Below, piece after piece: positions 35,571 to 46,756 of a DNA stretch of 64,000 bases; the stretch's first letter is position 1, and every line of letters begins with the position of its first letter. The notes beneath the pieces are model-generated. The model made no database searches. It was not told where the DNA came from and saw nothing but the letters and a program-made list of their open reading frames with translations. The translations under genes were made by a program, and so were the position numbers. The DNA comes from Symsagittifera roscoffensis (lineage: Eukaryota > Xenacoelomorpha > Acoela > Convolutidae), in the NCBI RefSeq assembly GCF_963678635.1, contig NC_087064.1, positions 15,617,802 to 15,681,801 on the forward strand, written 5' to 3'.

Positions 35571-35640
35571 GGACAGTAGCTGAGTGTATACACGATTTTC
35601 TCTGGCTGGTTCGGCGCAGGTTCGAATCCCACCTAAGTCG
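35571..35640 (+). repeat. tRNA-like sequence (SINE head or tRNA pseudogene)
   Basis: An A-box-like TAGCTGAGTG (35577-35586) and a perfect B box GGTTCGAATCC (35619-35629), with an extra-arm-like segment between. The acceptor ends do not pair well. It abuts the outer end of the palindrome. Confidence 0.6.
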
Positions 35641-35683
35641 TTGCCTTGATAAAACACAAATTTGAGCCTAACTTGACAGAAAA

Positions 35684-35822
35684 TAACCGGGTTTGAACCC
35701 CCTTCCCGCAAAAAAAAAAACATATATATTTTTTGTTTATGTATTTAAACTAGTAACCGGGTTTGAACCACCTCCCCTCCAAAAAAAAACATTTTGTTTT
35801 GTTTATCTGTTTAAACTAGTTC
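35684..35822 (+). repeat. Two 70-bp direct repeats
   Basis: TAACCGGGTTTGAACC, then a C/A-rich run, then TTTGTTTAT and GTTTAAACTAGT, occurs at 35684-35753 and 35754-35822. It may be the tail of the adjacent tRNA-like SINE. Confidence 0.7.
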
Positions 35823-37143
35823 ATAAAATGGCCCTGGCCGACCTTGACTGACAAGTTTTTGTCTGTCAAAAACCATGTTAGGCCAAAGTGTGAACTTCAG
35901 CACAGGCTTATGAATATCGGTGATGTCAAACGTAGTCTGGTTAACGAAAATGTTTATGCTTTTTAGCCGATTAAAGGTCGAAATGATCGAAAAATCTTCA
36001 AAATTGTTTCGTCAATTTATTCCCGAAACAAAGATTTGAGCGACATAGTTTTGAAGCAGCACAAAAATTTTTGCAAGTGAAACACGAAGTCAAAAAGTTG
36101 ATATCTTAATTGTCATCTAAGTTTTTAAAAAACCCGTTAATATATAATATTTTGATCATCGAAGTTGATACCGCGTCGGAAATTGGGATTATGTTTATTA
36201 TAAAAAAACATCCTTTTCCATCCTACTCTGAACATGTGAATTTGTGTTTTTTCGTGAGCATAGGGCAGGCAGAAATCTGGAAACAAACGTTTTTGAACAT
36301 TTATTCAGAGCAAATTGAGTCATTAATTATACCAATGTCGAAGCTTTATTCGCAACATCATTCGTGAAACAAATAAACGCAAGCAATATAAATTTTCAAA
36401 ATAAAGTCACTTTTCGTGTCTACATTAGCTGTTTCTGGGGTGTGCGGCTGTCCATACTTTGAGCAGGGTGTCATGGCTACTTGAGCAGAGTGCACTCCCG
36501 TCATTACATACAGTGACGTGTGAAATCGTATGATCGTGTGCATTCTCAACCCGCGTCGCACTCTTTGAAAACATAAAACTTCACATTATGTTTGATCTAA
36601 TTTCGGACCAAGTTAAGATCCTACCGCCCTAACCTTGTGATGGAGGAGGGTGTTGATTTGATTATGAAAAGGAATTTTCAGGTAATCAGAGTCGATCATT
36701 TTACGCAAGCAGGTTAGCAAATCAAACACCTGGAATCAAAAAAATGAAAAAGATCAAAAAAAGAACAAATATTTCATCTAAAATTTGGTTAAAAAGATTT
36801 TTCAGAAGACTGCATCCAATCCCCTGTCAAAAGTCCCTTCATACACCATTGGCTATAAAATTATCCGTTCGTGTCAGGGAGCTCAAAAGGAGATGAAATG
36901 ATTGCCAAAAATTAAACCACAAAACTAATGTACCAAAAAGTCAAAAATAGACTAAACTTAGCCATATATAATGCGTGCGACTACATGAACTTGCTAAGAC
37001 ATTTCGGCAAAACCAAATGGCGGATCTTCATACGATAGAAAGTATCGTCACAAAACTTCTATCGAACAGCAAATCAAGGTTTGGAGCGGATCAATGCCCC
37101 TCCCAAAATATCTGGGATAAGTTATGCAGGAAAAGAAGCATGC
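35823..37143. other. Non-coding, probably intron or 3' flank of the G-beta gene
   Basis: No exon was recognised on either strand. The final blade of the G-beta protein should be encoded downstream of 37144 on the minus strand, but nothing matching its expected end could be found here. Confidence 0.45.
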
Positions 37144-38318
37144 CTTTTCGCTGAGCTTGAGAGCATCGTAGACTATCATCTTGCTGGGTCCGCTCTGTGC
37201 GGCTGGGTTGAACAGGGCGGGGTCTGCCGTAGTGCCCACCACTGCCAGTCTGCCACTCCTCGTGAAGTCCATACTCGTGTAGCGATATCTGTACGCTCGT
37301 GTCTCTCCTGAAATACTCAACCGATCGTGTCCTTAGTAAATTAATTATAGTACCCCCATAATTCAAAAATCAAAGAAAGTGGCGCTACAATTTTTTCTAA
37401 TAGACTGAGTCGGGGACTGGTATGTAGACTTTTTAAGGTACTGATGCTGACCAACGTTTATGCAGATGGTTTGCGAACGAATATTGATTGATTTAGGGTT
37501 ATGTTATTCAATCTACTGATTGTGCCGATGGCACACATTTGATGTTGCACCAATTTCCCAGCTTTTTCTCCCTTTTTCCAAGGATAGAACAATTTCAAAG
37601 AAGTCAAAGAACAACATTGTGCGACACCCTCCAATCACCGAAAACCACGATCCAAGTTTTCAGGTAGTACTCACAAATGTTTAGGAAAAATTGAATGATT
37701 CAATGGCCAAAAATGTCACCGATACAAAGTTCAATGACCCAAAAACGATTAAAGTCTGAGAAGAGTTGGTTGCCTATTTTGTTGTCGGATCGGAGGTCAA
37801 ACAAACACATGCAGCTGTCGGCCGGGGCAGTCGGGTCGTCCTCCATATCGGCCAGACAGGCAAACGCCAGATTGGTCGGGTGATACACAACCTGTAGCAC
37901 TAACTTTTTCTCACTCAATATTTATGTAATCTTTTAACTTCCAATTGGATTTTTTTTTTTTAAAAACTGGCTAAAAATCTTAGTTTTCTTGTGAAAAATT
38001 GTCGCTTAGAACGGGGTCAAAAATTATAACATAGAAAATGAATTTTTTACAAACAAGCTCGCAAGCGTATCAATTTGGAAAAAGATCAATTTCGATAAAA
38101 ATCATCTCGAAAAAAAAAACAGGAAAAGTAAGGTTTAGTGACTTGGTTCACGTGGATTTCCGTCATGCCCGCGAAACTCTGCCGACAGAATCCATCTCGG
38201 ATGTCCCACAATCTGGCTGTGGCGTCACATGCCCCAGTGATGAAGGTCCTCTTGTCAGGCGCTACTGAGAGGGACATGATGTCATCGCTATGGCCAGTGA
38301 ACTCCGACTTCCTCTTGC
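37144..38318 (-). CDS. Divergent G-protein beta subunit (partial, three exons)
   Basis: Exons 38318-38143, 37891-37774 and 37307-37144 follow the order and spacing of heterotrimeric G-beta WD40 blades. Exon one reads FTGHSDDIMSLSVAPD and TGACDATARLWDIRDG, exon two LAFACLAD...CLFDLRSDN, exon three TSMDFTRSGRLAVVG...DAL. The first intron is GT-AG. The others lack GT at the expected place; AG followed by GC at 37773 and 37143 fits GC-AG introns in phase. Residues usually fixed in G-beta are altered and an insertion (MEDDPTAPAD) enters the FATGSDD strand. Upstream and last exons are not found. It could be a fast-evolving paralogue or a decaying copy. Normally it partners G-gamma and G-alpha at the plasma membrane. 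Confidence 0.72.
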
Positions 38319-38940
38319 CTAAATTCACAACCGAGATGCTTGAAAACTTAAGTCGCTCACAATTGATCCATTGAAAGCTTAATGCAAATTATTTATAGGT
38401 GGTAAAAATATCCCGCAGAATAAAACCGTTCTATATTGAGGGTAGCTAATCAGTCAATTTTCTACGACTCAATTTTTTACAGTTTATCTTTGATCTTGTC
38501 CAAAATTTATAACTTTCAATAATTACCCCCCAAAAACTATTCGATATTGAAAAAGGCGCAGGCGGAAGATTAAGGATTTTGTTGTGATTTACAGCATTTT
38601 TTTGCTTCTGCTATTTTCGAGACAACTGGATCAATAGGTCACGTTTTTCTTGGAAATGTTGAAAACAAAAACAGCTTCAAAATTAGAAATTGATCCATTA
38701 TTTCTGACCTTTTTGGAACCTGATCTAAACTATATTTTATGATTGGATAAATTAGATATTTTACCACTGTAAAGTATTTAATATTAACCAATCATGATCC
38801 ATCTAACTAACAACCCACTTATTTGTAAGTGCTGAAATTACTTGTAATTTCAGCACCAGAGAGATTTGAACTTAACTTAGAAATTAGTTGCCTCTCCAAG
38901 AGAACTTCAGCAGCCGCAACAAACCAGTATACCCTAGATC
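38319..38940. other. Non-coding, no gene seen
   Basis: Likely intron or upstream sequence of the G-beta gene. No upstream G-beta exon could be recognised before the retroelement. Confidence 0.45.
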
Positions 38941-40373
38941 TATTGAGCCTAGCAGAGACTAGTTAAACACCCTGAGACTAGAAAGTATAAGAGTAAGATT
39001 AGGATCGGTATTAGACTAAGAAGTTGCACGAATCTATCCGGCCGAAAATAAGATAGCGTGACGAGCAGACGGTGTACCCTATCCGAAATTACTCTATGAG
39101 TTAACCACAAAGGATCTAACTCATCTGGTGCGACCATAAATCTCGAATAAGACCTTAATAGCTTAGATTTAACCAAAAATAGATTAGAATTTAGACAAAA
39201 CATTTTAAAAATGTTATACGATGATAATTTAATCGAAATGTCTCTACGACTCAATAGATCAGAGCCGATATTCCGAACGATAACAGAACTACCCGGAATC
39301 GTAAGAAAACCTCGAACAAGAGACGACCTACGACAAAGTAGAAACTTACCATATAGTTATATGATTGTACGGCAAAAGCCAACAAAAACTTTTATATTTA
39401 GAATCTTACTAGCAATGAATTTAGATTTTCATTTGCAAACATAAAATTTTGAAGTCAATCTTCATAATCATTTCAGGCGCTAAACAAAATTATTAATATA
39501 CAATAACGATTGATAAAAAGATCTCAGATCGTTTTCTTAAATTCTGCAGTCTTATATAAAACATGTTTGAAAAATATTTATTGAAAATCAAAACAAAAAT
39601 TAGTAGCATGACAATAAATTGTTAGTAATCATAAAATCATCTGTTGTCCCAGCTTCATCACCTAAACATAACAGCAATCATAAGCTTACTAATATCATTA
39701 AAAAACTAAATCTTTTTCTCAGATAAATTTAAACAATTTTAAACTTAAATTCACTTAATTTTAAAATCAGATCATCAAGGCTTATCCTTGGATCTTAATT
39801 AATTTACTATTTCACTAAATTCAAAAACCTGATCATCAAGGCCTATCCTTGGATCAAAAAGAACAATTTTGTTCTCCCCCATCCACTTAGCAAGTGTCTA
39901 ACGACCTCAAACGTCGATTCACTATCCAACCCTTCCAAAAAACCCAAGACTAATAGAAATTTTTCAACAAAACTAACCATTCAAATTAGGATAAACAGTG
40001 AAGAACTTCGGTTATTCAACCTTCACTTGAACCCTCCTCTTACCAGACCCAGGATAAATCTTAGACTTAGTAAGTTTAAAATAGTATCTAACGAACTACT
40101 CGCGTTCTAATTATACCTGAACCTTGTGGATCGATTTACTATTCTCCAACCCTTGAACACAATCACTACCCCAAAGTAAGATTAAGTAAGTTAACACCTT
40201 AGCTTATACTAGCCACGAGAAAGTAAAAAATCATTCTTCGGAATCGATATACTTTTCTCCCCAACCCTGAACAAATAGACCCAGGTTAAGCTAACCAAAA
40301 AAATCGTAAGGACTAACAGTTTAAGAAAGTAGACATCATCTAACAACTTTTTGCATCCCTCATCCTAAACCTT
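38941..40373 (+). other. Putative 5' LTR/leader of the Ty3-like element
   Basis: No gene seen. There is a direct repeat GATCATCAAGGCTTATCCTTG at about 39771 and 39833, and degenerate recurrences of a GATTTACTATTCTCCAACCCTTGAACA-like segment near 39918, 40133 and 40244. A primer-binding site could not be picked out. The open frame at 39211-39444 has no support. Confidence 0.4.
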
Positions 40374-40851
40374 ATGTCATTCAAAAATCTAGGAAATAAA
40401 CAAACAATCGTTTTACACAACTGTGAAATAGATAACAAAAAATACGATCTTGTAATCACACCTCATACACAAACAGTTGGATATATTAGAACAAAACGAC
40501 TAACAATAAAAAGAAAAATAATAAACAAACAAAGTCAAATCACACGAAAAAGATTTTAAAAAAATAGAAACGCATTTTCAGAATCAGAAGCCAGCAATTT
40601 AGATGAACTCTATAAATTAAAAGAATCGATTGGTAAAAATTGTCCCATTCACGATCAATTATATTTTTCCGACTCAGAAACAACTTCAAATTCATCAAAA
40701 AGAGGAAAAAGAAGAATAAAAAAGCAATATAAACACAAACCAGTACACTTGTATAATTGGAATCAGCCAATTAGACACATCGATAGTTATATAATAACAG
40801 TCATTAAACAAAAAAATGAGCCACAGCCATACTCAAACAGCACCCGATAAT
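40374..40851 (+). pseudogene. Small ORF upstream of and overlapping gag
   Basis: Begins at Met 40374, meets a TAA at 40557-40559, then stays open in the same frame to a TAA at 40849-40851, overlapping the gag start by 36 nt in another frame. It would be a basic protein with a Ser/Glu-rich centre (FSESEASNLDELYKLKES) and KRGKRRIKKQYKHK near the C-terminus. No family is recognised. The second segment has no Met near its start, so it could also be chance openness in A-rich DNA. Confidence 0.4.
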
Positions 40852-43815
40852 AGAGGGCAGCATGACTTTTGCAAGAATTTACTCCTAAATTTGTTTGAAC
40901 CCAGAATCAGCCCATGCAAAGCAGACTTCCCAGATGTAAAAATCAAAAGACAAATTATTGAACATTATCTGAAAGATATATGTAATTTAACACAACAATA
41001 CGGAATCTACACCATAGAATTCAGCACACCAAATCCCAATCACCGCAAATATGTAATTCTTCAAACAGACGATCTTGAATTACAATTTTCAAAAGTATTC
41101 TTAGAATATATTAAAAGCATACAATATCATAACTCACAAAGAGCAAACTCCATATTTACTAACGAAGTTTTTGCAATAATATATAGCTATATTTCAATAT
41201 TAGAAAAAACAGAATTTCAAAGTATCTCACCAACTGAGACATCCAAACATACAAAAGTCCGACATGAAATCACATTATTTTCAACTTTTCTACATATAAT
41301 CAAAGAAATGTTCACTAAAGACGAGGTTTCACAACACACAAAACATGACTTACAAAAAATTTTGGCATGGTTTATAATAGATTATTTCACACATAATATA
41401 GACTTAATTTCACAAGCAAGAAAAAATTTCAGACCTCAAAATCCAAACGATGATACTGCCATCACAGAACAGTCAGACTACGTTTGGGACCCTGAATGGT
41501 CTCATCATGCATTTATAAAAATCCCACAACCAATCTCAAGTCAAGCAATAAGTACAATATCTTATCAAAGAGATTATGTGAGAATAGTACCACTGACCAT
41601 TGATGCAACACCATTAAACTACAATACATTTTTACCTGATACGCGAAATAACAGTTTAAATTCGACCGTCATACACAATGAAAACCTTAATGGAACTAGG
41701 AATCTCACACAACAAGATATCCAAACACCATCACACTTCATAAATGAAGAAATCGTCCAAACAACAACAACTACACAACAAAGTTTTTCACCGATACGCC
41801 CAAATTTAACAACACCAAAAAATACAAACACTTCACTGGCACAAGTAACCTTACAATCAACCTTTAAACCTTCGGTTGCTCCAAAATATTCACATATGGA
41901 TTATCAAACATATAGACCTATGACAGTACCGTCAAAAACACGAAGAACGTTCACAAGAAACACTTTTGCAGAACACAATTATAATTACGCACATTCGTCA
42001 AAAACAAGTTATCCCCCACGAAAAACTAATAATAATCATGTATGTTCTCGCTATTGGGATAACCCAATGACAACAACCAACTCAGTAAATTTTCGAACTA
42101 ATTCACATCCTCCACAGGATTGTAGTGAAAATTACCCATTCTTTCAACAAAATAAAAATAAAAAGCAAGCACCTCATCATATGGACTACTTATTATCTGA
42201 TGATGATTATTTACAACCAGATATTTTTGCACCGTATACCCAAGAATATCGCGGACAAGGAGCGCAAAAACTTTATACATATAATAGAATTTTTTCTCCA
42301 AATCCAACAGATACACGAAATCAACAACCAATACAAATTCAAAATCCAAATAATACACAATCTTTTCAACCAATTCAACCAAAAAACCCAATGATTACAC
42401 ACTCATATCAACCAACTCAAATGCAAAATGAAATACCACTCCCATATTACCTTCAACAACACGAAATAACAAAAAATCAACTTTCAAATTTTTCACAAAT
42501 GCCAAATGCCGCAGAATCACTACAAATGACAATGAATCCATACCTTATGGGTGGATCATCAATAACATCAAATAAACCACTAATGGTATTCACAGGAACA
42601 GACCCTGAATATTCTGTAGAAGATTATTTAAATGCAGTAACAGAAAATTTAATTTTATATATAGGACCTGAACCAATTAATACACCACTACATCAAAATT
42701 GGATACATCGACGCACAGCGTTGATACAAACAACTTTAGATGGCGCAGCCCAAAAATGGTTTTCAGTATTACCTATAAAAACAAAATCAGATTGGAAAAG
42801 ATTTACACAAGAATTTTCAAAAATGTTTGACTCCGAAAGAAATAAACAACACCAAAGAGTTTTATGTAATGAAATTCGCAGATTACCAAATGAAACCATC
42901 AAACAATTAGCAGTACGTATCGAAACACTAGTTCGAAAAGCATATTCATTAAATACACATGACTATAAAAACACAAAAATGACAGAAATTTTAATGATGA
43001 CCTTAACACCTCAATTAAGGAAAATAGCAATAAAAAAGAGAGCATCTCATCCTTCCTCAATTCGAGAACCCGATTTAGTTTTTCGAAAACTAGTAGACAA
43101 ACTAGAGCAAGCGGAAATCACAATGAAACTTGAAGAAACAGAAAATCTAAAACTACAATATGTTAATCGAATTGAAACAAACACTACACATATCAATAGC
43201 ATACAGGAATCAGATACAAACCTAGTTGAAAAAATTACTGAAATACTAAATATGTATGAAAAACACCCAAATTTTAAAGGCAAACCATCTTTCAAAAAAT
43301 GGTGTAGTTATTGCCGACGATACGGACATAGTATTTCTGAATGTAGACAAAAACAACAAGATAACCAGAACAAACCTCAAAAGTATAAAGAACCAAATAA
43401 ATCATTCTATCAATATATGAAGAAAGATCAAAATCTACCAAACAAAAATATATTCAGCAACAACAGTTCAGGAAAACCACTTCCGAACAATACTAATTAC
43501 ACAAGGAATCAATCACCATATAACTCAAGTTATAGAGGAAGATCACCAGAACGAAGAAATACACAGAATTCTTCACAAAATCATTATAATCGACCAAATA
43601 GTCGAAATAACTACTCGAGATTAAATTCAAATACAACACAATTTGTTTCTAGATCCAATTCCCAATCAAATCCAAGAAATAAAAACTATTCCAATAATCA
43701 ATTACGAAACTCATCATATAACAGAAATAGAAACTATTCAAATAATCGAAACAGAAGTTATTCGAACAATCGAAATCAAAATTACCCGAACAATCAATCA
43801 AGAAACAACTCATAA
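40816..43815 (+). CDS. gag: Gag polyprotein
   Basis: A 999-residue capsid/nucleocapsid precursor. Residues 1-220 form an unfamiliar folded N-terminal region. About 220-590 is a low-complexity Asn/Thr/Gln/Pro-rich stretch. About 590-770 is a retrotransposon-gag capsid-like domain (VFTGTDPEYSVEDYL, then GAAQKWFSVLPIKTKSDW). A CCHC knuckle (CSYCRRYGHSISEC) lies at about 830-843, followed by an Asn/Arg/Ser-rich basic tail. The TAA at 43813 lies within that tail, and the same frame stays open through the protease to 44871, so gag and protease are separated only by this stop. It is longer than most Ty3-type gags. The start is the first Met of the frame. Confidence 0.85.
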   Translation: MSHSHTQTAPDNRGQHDFCKNLLLNLFEPRISPCKADFPDVKIKRQIIEHYLKDICNLTQQYGIYTIEFSTPNPNHRKYVILQTDDLELQFSKVFLEYIKSIQYHNSQRANSIFTNEVFAIIYSYISILEKTEFQSISPTETSKHTKVRHEITLFSTFLHIIKEMFTKDEVSQHTKHDLQKILAWFIIDYFTHNIDLISQARKNFRPQNPNDDTAITEQSDYVWDPEWSHHAFIKIPQPISSQAISTISYQRDYVRIVPLTIDATPLNYNTFLPDTRNNSLNSTVIHNENLNGTRNLTQQDIQTPSHFINEEIVQTTTTTQQSFSPIRPNLTTPKNTNTSLAQVTLQSTFKPSVAPKYSHMDYQTYRPMTVPSKTRRTFTRNTFAEHNYNYAHSSKTSYPPRKTNNNHVCSRYWDNPMTTTNSVNFRTNSHPPQDCSENYPFFQQNKNKKQAPHHMDYLLSDDDYLQPDIFAPYTQEYRGQGAQKLYTYNRIFSPNPTDTRNQQPIQIQNPNNTQSFQPIQPKNPMITHSYQPTQMQNEIPLPYYLQQHEITKNQLSNFSQMPNAAESLQMTMNPYLMGGSSITSNKPLMVFTGTDPEYSVEDYLNAVTENLILYIGPEPINTPLHQNWIHRRTALIQTTLDGAAQKWFSVLPIKTKSDWKRFTQEFSKMFDSERNKQHQRVLCNEIRRLPNETIKQLAVRIETLVRKAYSLNTHDYKNTKMTEILMMTLTPQLRKIAIKKRASHPSSIREPDLVFRKLVDKLEQAEITMKLEETENLKLQYVNRIETNTTHINSIQESDTNLVEKITEILNMYEKHPNFKGKPSFKKWCSYCRRYGHSISECRQKQQDNQNKPQKYKEPNKSFYQYMKKDQNLPNKNIFSNNSSGKPLPNNTNYTRNQSPYNSSYRGRSPERRNTQNSSQNHYNRPNSRNNYSRLNSNTTQFVSRSNSQSNPRNKNYSNNQLRNSSYNRNRNYSNNRNRSYSNNRNQNYPNNQSRNNS

Positions 43816-44145
43816 AACAGATCAAACTATCACAGATCAAACGACAATTATCAAAACAGATCACAAAATAATTCACAAAATCGAAATTCAAGTTACAATA
43901 ATCGATATAGAATTTATTCTCAATCACCACATAGAAATAAAAACCATTATAATAATTCTGAACATCGCTACAGAAGTAGTACACCCAAACATCAAAGACA
44001 TATTATTCAAGTACAATCAAATGAAGAAACAACATCAGACCCCCCAGGTATTGATGACACAGGAAATAACGAACTACAACTAAATCAAATAAACTGTGGA
44101 TCATCAGACACAGAAAGTGATACAGAAAACACTATCTCCATAAAT

Positions 44146-44871
44146 ATGATAGCAGTCGAAAACGACTACGAACCTATTATATATGAACAACCTTTTACAT
44201 CACATATATATGAAAATCAATTGGAACTTCTTCACAATTATTATATTGAACCCATCAATACTACACAAACGGCACAAGAAGTAAACAAAATCAACACCGT
44301 AAATAAACCTAATAAAAATGACAAAACAAAATGCTTAAATACAAATCATATTTACCAAAATATACAAAAAGAACAACCCAAAGAAAAAATATGGACAATA
44401 CCATTTTTTTTAGAAAGTCCAAGAAACAAAGAATTTCAACCTTCAGATCTTGAAATTGATTTTTTAATTGATTCAGGAGCAGAATCAAACATAATTAACA
44501 TTCCCACATGGAATGAAATCAAAACATTACACTCAAAATTAACGCCTCTTGCAACCTCTAGTAAACTAGCAACAGCACAAGGATCAACATTAGTAAATTA
44601 TGGAAAAGTTCAATTATTCCTTCTCCCCACAAGCACAATGGAGCAAAATAAAATTCTAAACAAGCCATTTAAACAAATATTTCATATCACAGATATTAAA
44701 CACTATATCATTGGCATACCATTTATCTCGAAATATATACCAACAATCAACATCTTGAATAGTAAAATACTAATCAAAAATAAGTATACAAAAACAAAAA
44801 ATACAGCTCTAACATTTTTTCAAAGATTAAATAAACAACCACAAAATTTCAAAATTTTATCCAATTTATAA
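44146..44871 (+). CDS. pro: Aspartic protease region, copy 1
   Basis: A retropepsin-like domain with the catalytic DSGA in FLIDSGAESNIINIPTW at about residues 106-122 of the open frame. A hydrophobic IIGIPFISKY block follows some 85 residues later, as expected for the second half of the fold. The upstream 100 residues are Asn/Glu-rich linker. The true 5' extent is the open frame back to 43816, in phase with gag. It ends at TAA 44869-44871, and pol follows in another frame. Confidence 0.75.
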   Translation: MIAVENDYEPIIYEQPFTSHIYENQLELLHNYYIEPINTTQTAQEVNKINTVNKPNKNDKTKCLNTNHIYQNIQKEQPKEKIWTIPFFLESPRNKEFQPSDLEIDFLIDSGAESNIINIPTWNEIKTLHSKLTPLATSSKLATAQGSTLVNYGKVQLFLLPTSTMEQNKILNKPFKQIFHITDIKHYIIGIPFISKYIPTINILNSKILIKNKYTKTKNTALTFFQRLNKQPQNFKILSNL

Positions 44872-45928
44872 CCAACAACGGAAACACCTGAAACCAATAT
44901 CAGGAAATATGTATAACTTTTCAATAAAACAAGTTCACCAATATGATAAAAATCAAAATAAACAACAACTCTTTATGTCAGACTTTGAATTCAAACCTAT
45001 CCATAAGTTTTTCAAAATCACGATTTCATCTATAAAATATTTGAAAAATACGAATTCAGACATCATTTCGTTACATGTATATAACAATACACCGTAACAA
45101 GTAACATTACCCTTAGGACTTTTAGGATATTGCGAAACAAACGCTACAATATCACCCATACATGAAAAAGCATACCGCGTAAATAATATAATTAGATATT
45201 TGTCAATCCACAATTCTTAACGAAGAACTATCCATAAATAGTATAATAAGTAATGAAAAAAGAAACACAGATTATTTCACAAAAACCCCAAATTTCAAAC
45301 CTACATTCAACATAACCAACTATACAGAAGATCAACAGAAGTCATTCACAATTCTTCACAAAATCATTATAATCGACCAAATAGTCGAAATAACTACTCG
45401 AGATCAAATTCAAATACAACACAATTTGTTTCTAGATCCAAATCCCAATCAAACCCAAGAAATAAAAATTATTCCAATAATCAATCACGAAACTCATCAT
45501 ATAACAGAAATAGAAACTATTCAAATAATCGAAACAGAAGTTATTCGAACAATCGAAATCAAAATTACCCGAACAATCAATCAAGAAACAACTCATAAAA
45601 CAGATCAAACTATCACAGATCAAACGACAATTATCAAAACAGATCTCAAAATAATTCACAAAATCGAAATTCAAGTTACAATAATCGATTTAGAATTTAT
45701 TCTCAATCACCACATAGAAATAAAAACCATTATAATAATTCTGAACATCGCTACAGAAGTAGTACACCCAAACATCAAAGACATATTAATCAAGTACAAT
45801 CAAACGAAGAAACAACATCAGACCCCCCAGGTATTGATGACACAGGAAATAACGAACTACAACTAAATCAAATAAACTGTGGATCATCAGACACAGAAAG
45901 TGATACAGAAAACACTATCTCCATAAAT

Positions 45929-46653
45929 ATGATAGCAGTCGAAAACGACTACGAACCTATTATATATGAACAACCTTTTACATCACATATATATGAAAAT
46001 CAATTGGAACTTCTTCACAATTATTATATTGAACCCATCAATACTACACAAACGGCACAAGAAGTAAACAAAATCAACACCGTAAATAAACCTAATGAAA
46101 ATGACAAAACAAAATACTTAAATACAAATCATATTTACCAAAATATACAAAAAGAACAACCCAAAGAAAAAATATGGACAATACCATTTTTTTAGAAAGT
46201 CCAAGAAACAAAGAATTTCAACCTTCAGATCTTGAAATTGATTTTTTAATTGATTCAGGAGCAAAATCAAACATAATTAACATTCCCACATGGAATGAAA
46301 TCAAAACATTACACTCAAAATTAACGCCTCTTGCGATCTCTAGTAAACTAGCAACAGCACAAGGATCAACATTAGAAAATTATGGAAAAGTTCAATTATT
46401 ACTTCTCCCCACAAGAACAATGGAGCAAAATAAAATTCTAAACAAGCCATTTAAACAAATATTTCATATCACAGTTATTAAACACAATATCATTGGCATA
46501 CCATTTATCTCGAAATATATACCAACAATCAACATCTTGAATAGTAAAATACTAATCAAAAATAAGTATACAAAAACAAAAAATAAAGCTCTAAGATTTT
46601 TTCAAAGATTAAATAAACAACCACAAAATTTCAAAATTTTATCCAATTTATAA
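45929..46653 (+). pseudogene. pro: Aspartic protease region, copy 2 (frameshifted)
   Basis: Second copy from the 1783-bp duplication. A shortened T run at about 46186-46192 shifts the frame, splitting it into 45929-46195 and 46174-46653. The catalytic DSGA is kept, followed by Lys in place of Glu. Reading through from the second gag tail is not possible without the shift. Confidence 0.72.
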
Positions 46654-46756
46654 CCAACAACGGAAACACCTGAAACCAATATCAGGAAATATATATAACT
46701 TTTCAATAAAACAAGTTCACCAATATGATAAAAATCAAAATAAACAACAACTCTTT

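Larger units (their letters stand above)
31678..35580 (+). mobile_element. BEL/Pao-type remnant, right arm of a palindrome
   Basis: In order: gag core (32240-32656), two RT fragments with YMDD (33421 onward and 34276 onward, in a tandem duplication), a possible RNase H fragment, and a DUF5641-like integrase C-terminus (35213-35542). The inner end pairs with 31430-31515 around a loop of about 160 bp. The outer end (ATAAATGCAG, 35551-35560) pairs with 28214 onward. Long terminal repeats are not recognisable. Confidence 0.78.

Noticed and set aside
39211-39444. A 77-codon open frame before the retroelement genes
   Set aside because: No domain, no conservation evidence, and it lies in the presumed LTR/leader.
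42098-42402. Minus-strand open frames rich in Cys, Phe, Leu and Tyr within gag and env
   Set aside because: They mirror the A-rich, Asn/Gln/Lys-coding plus strand and are shadows.
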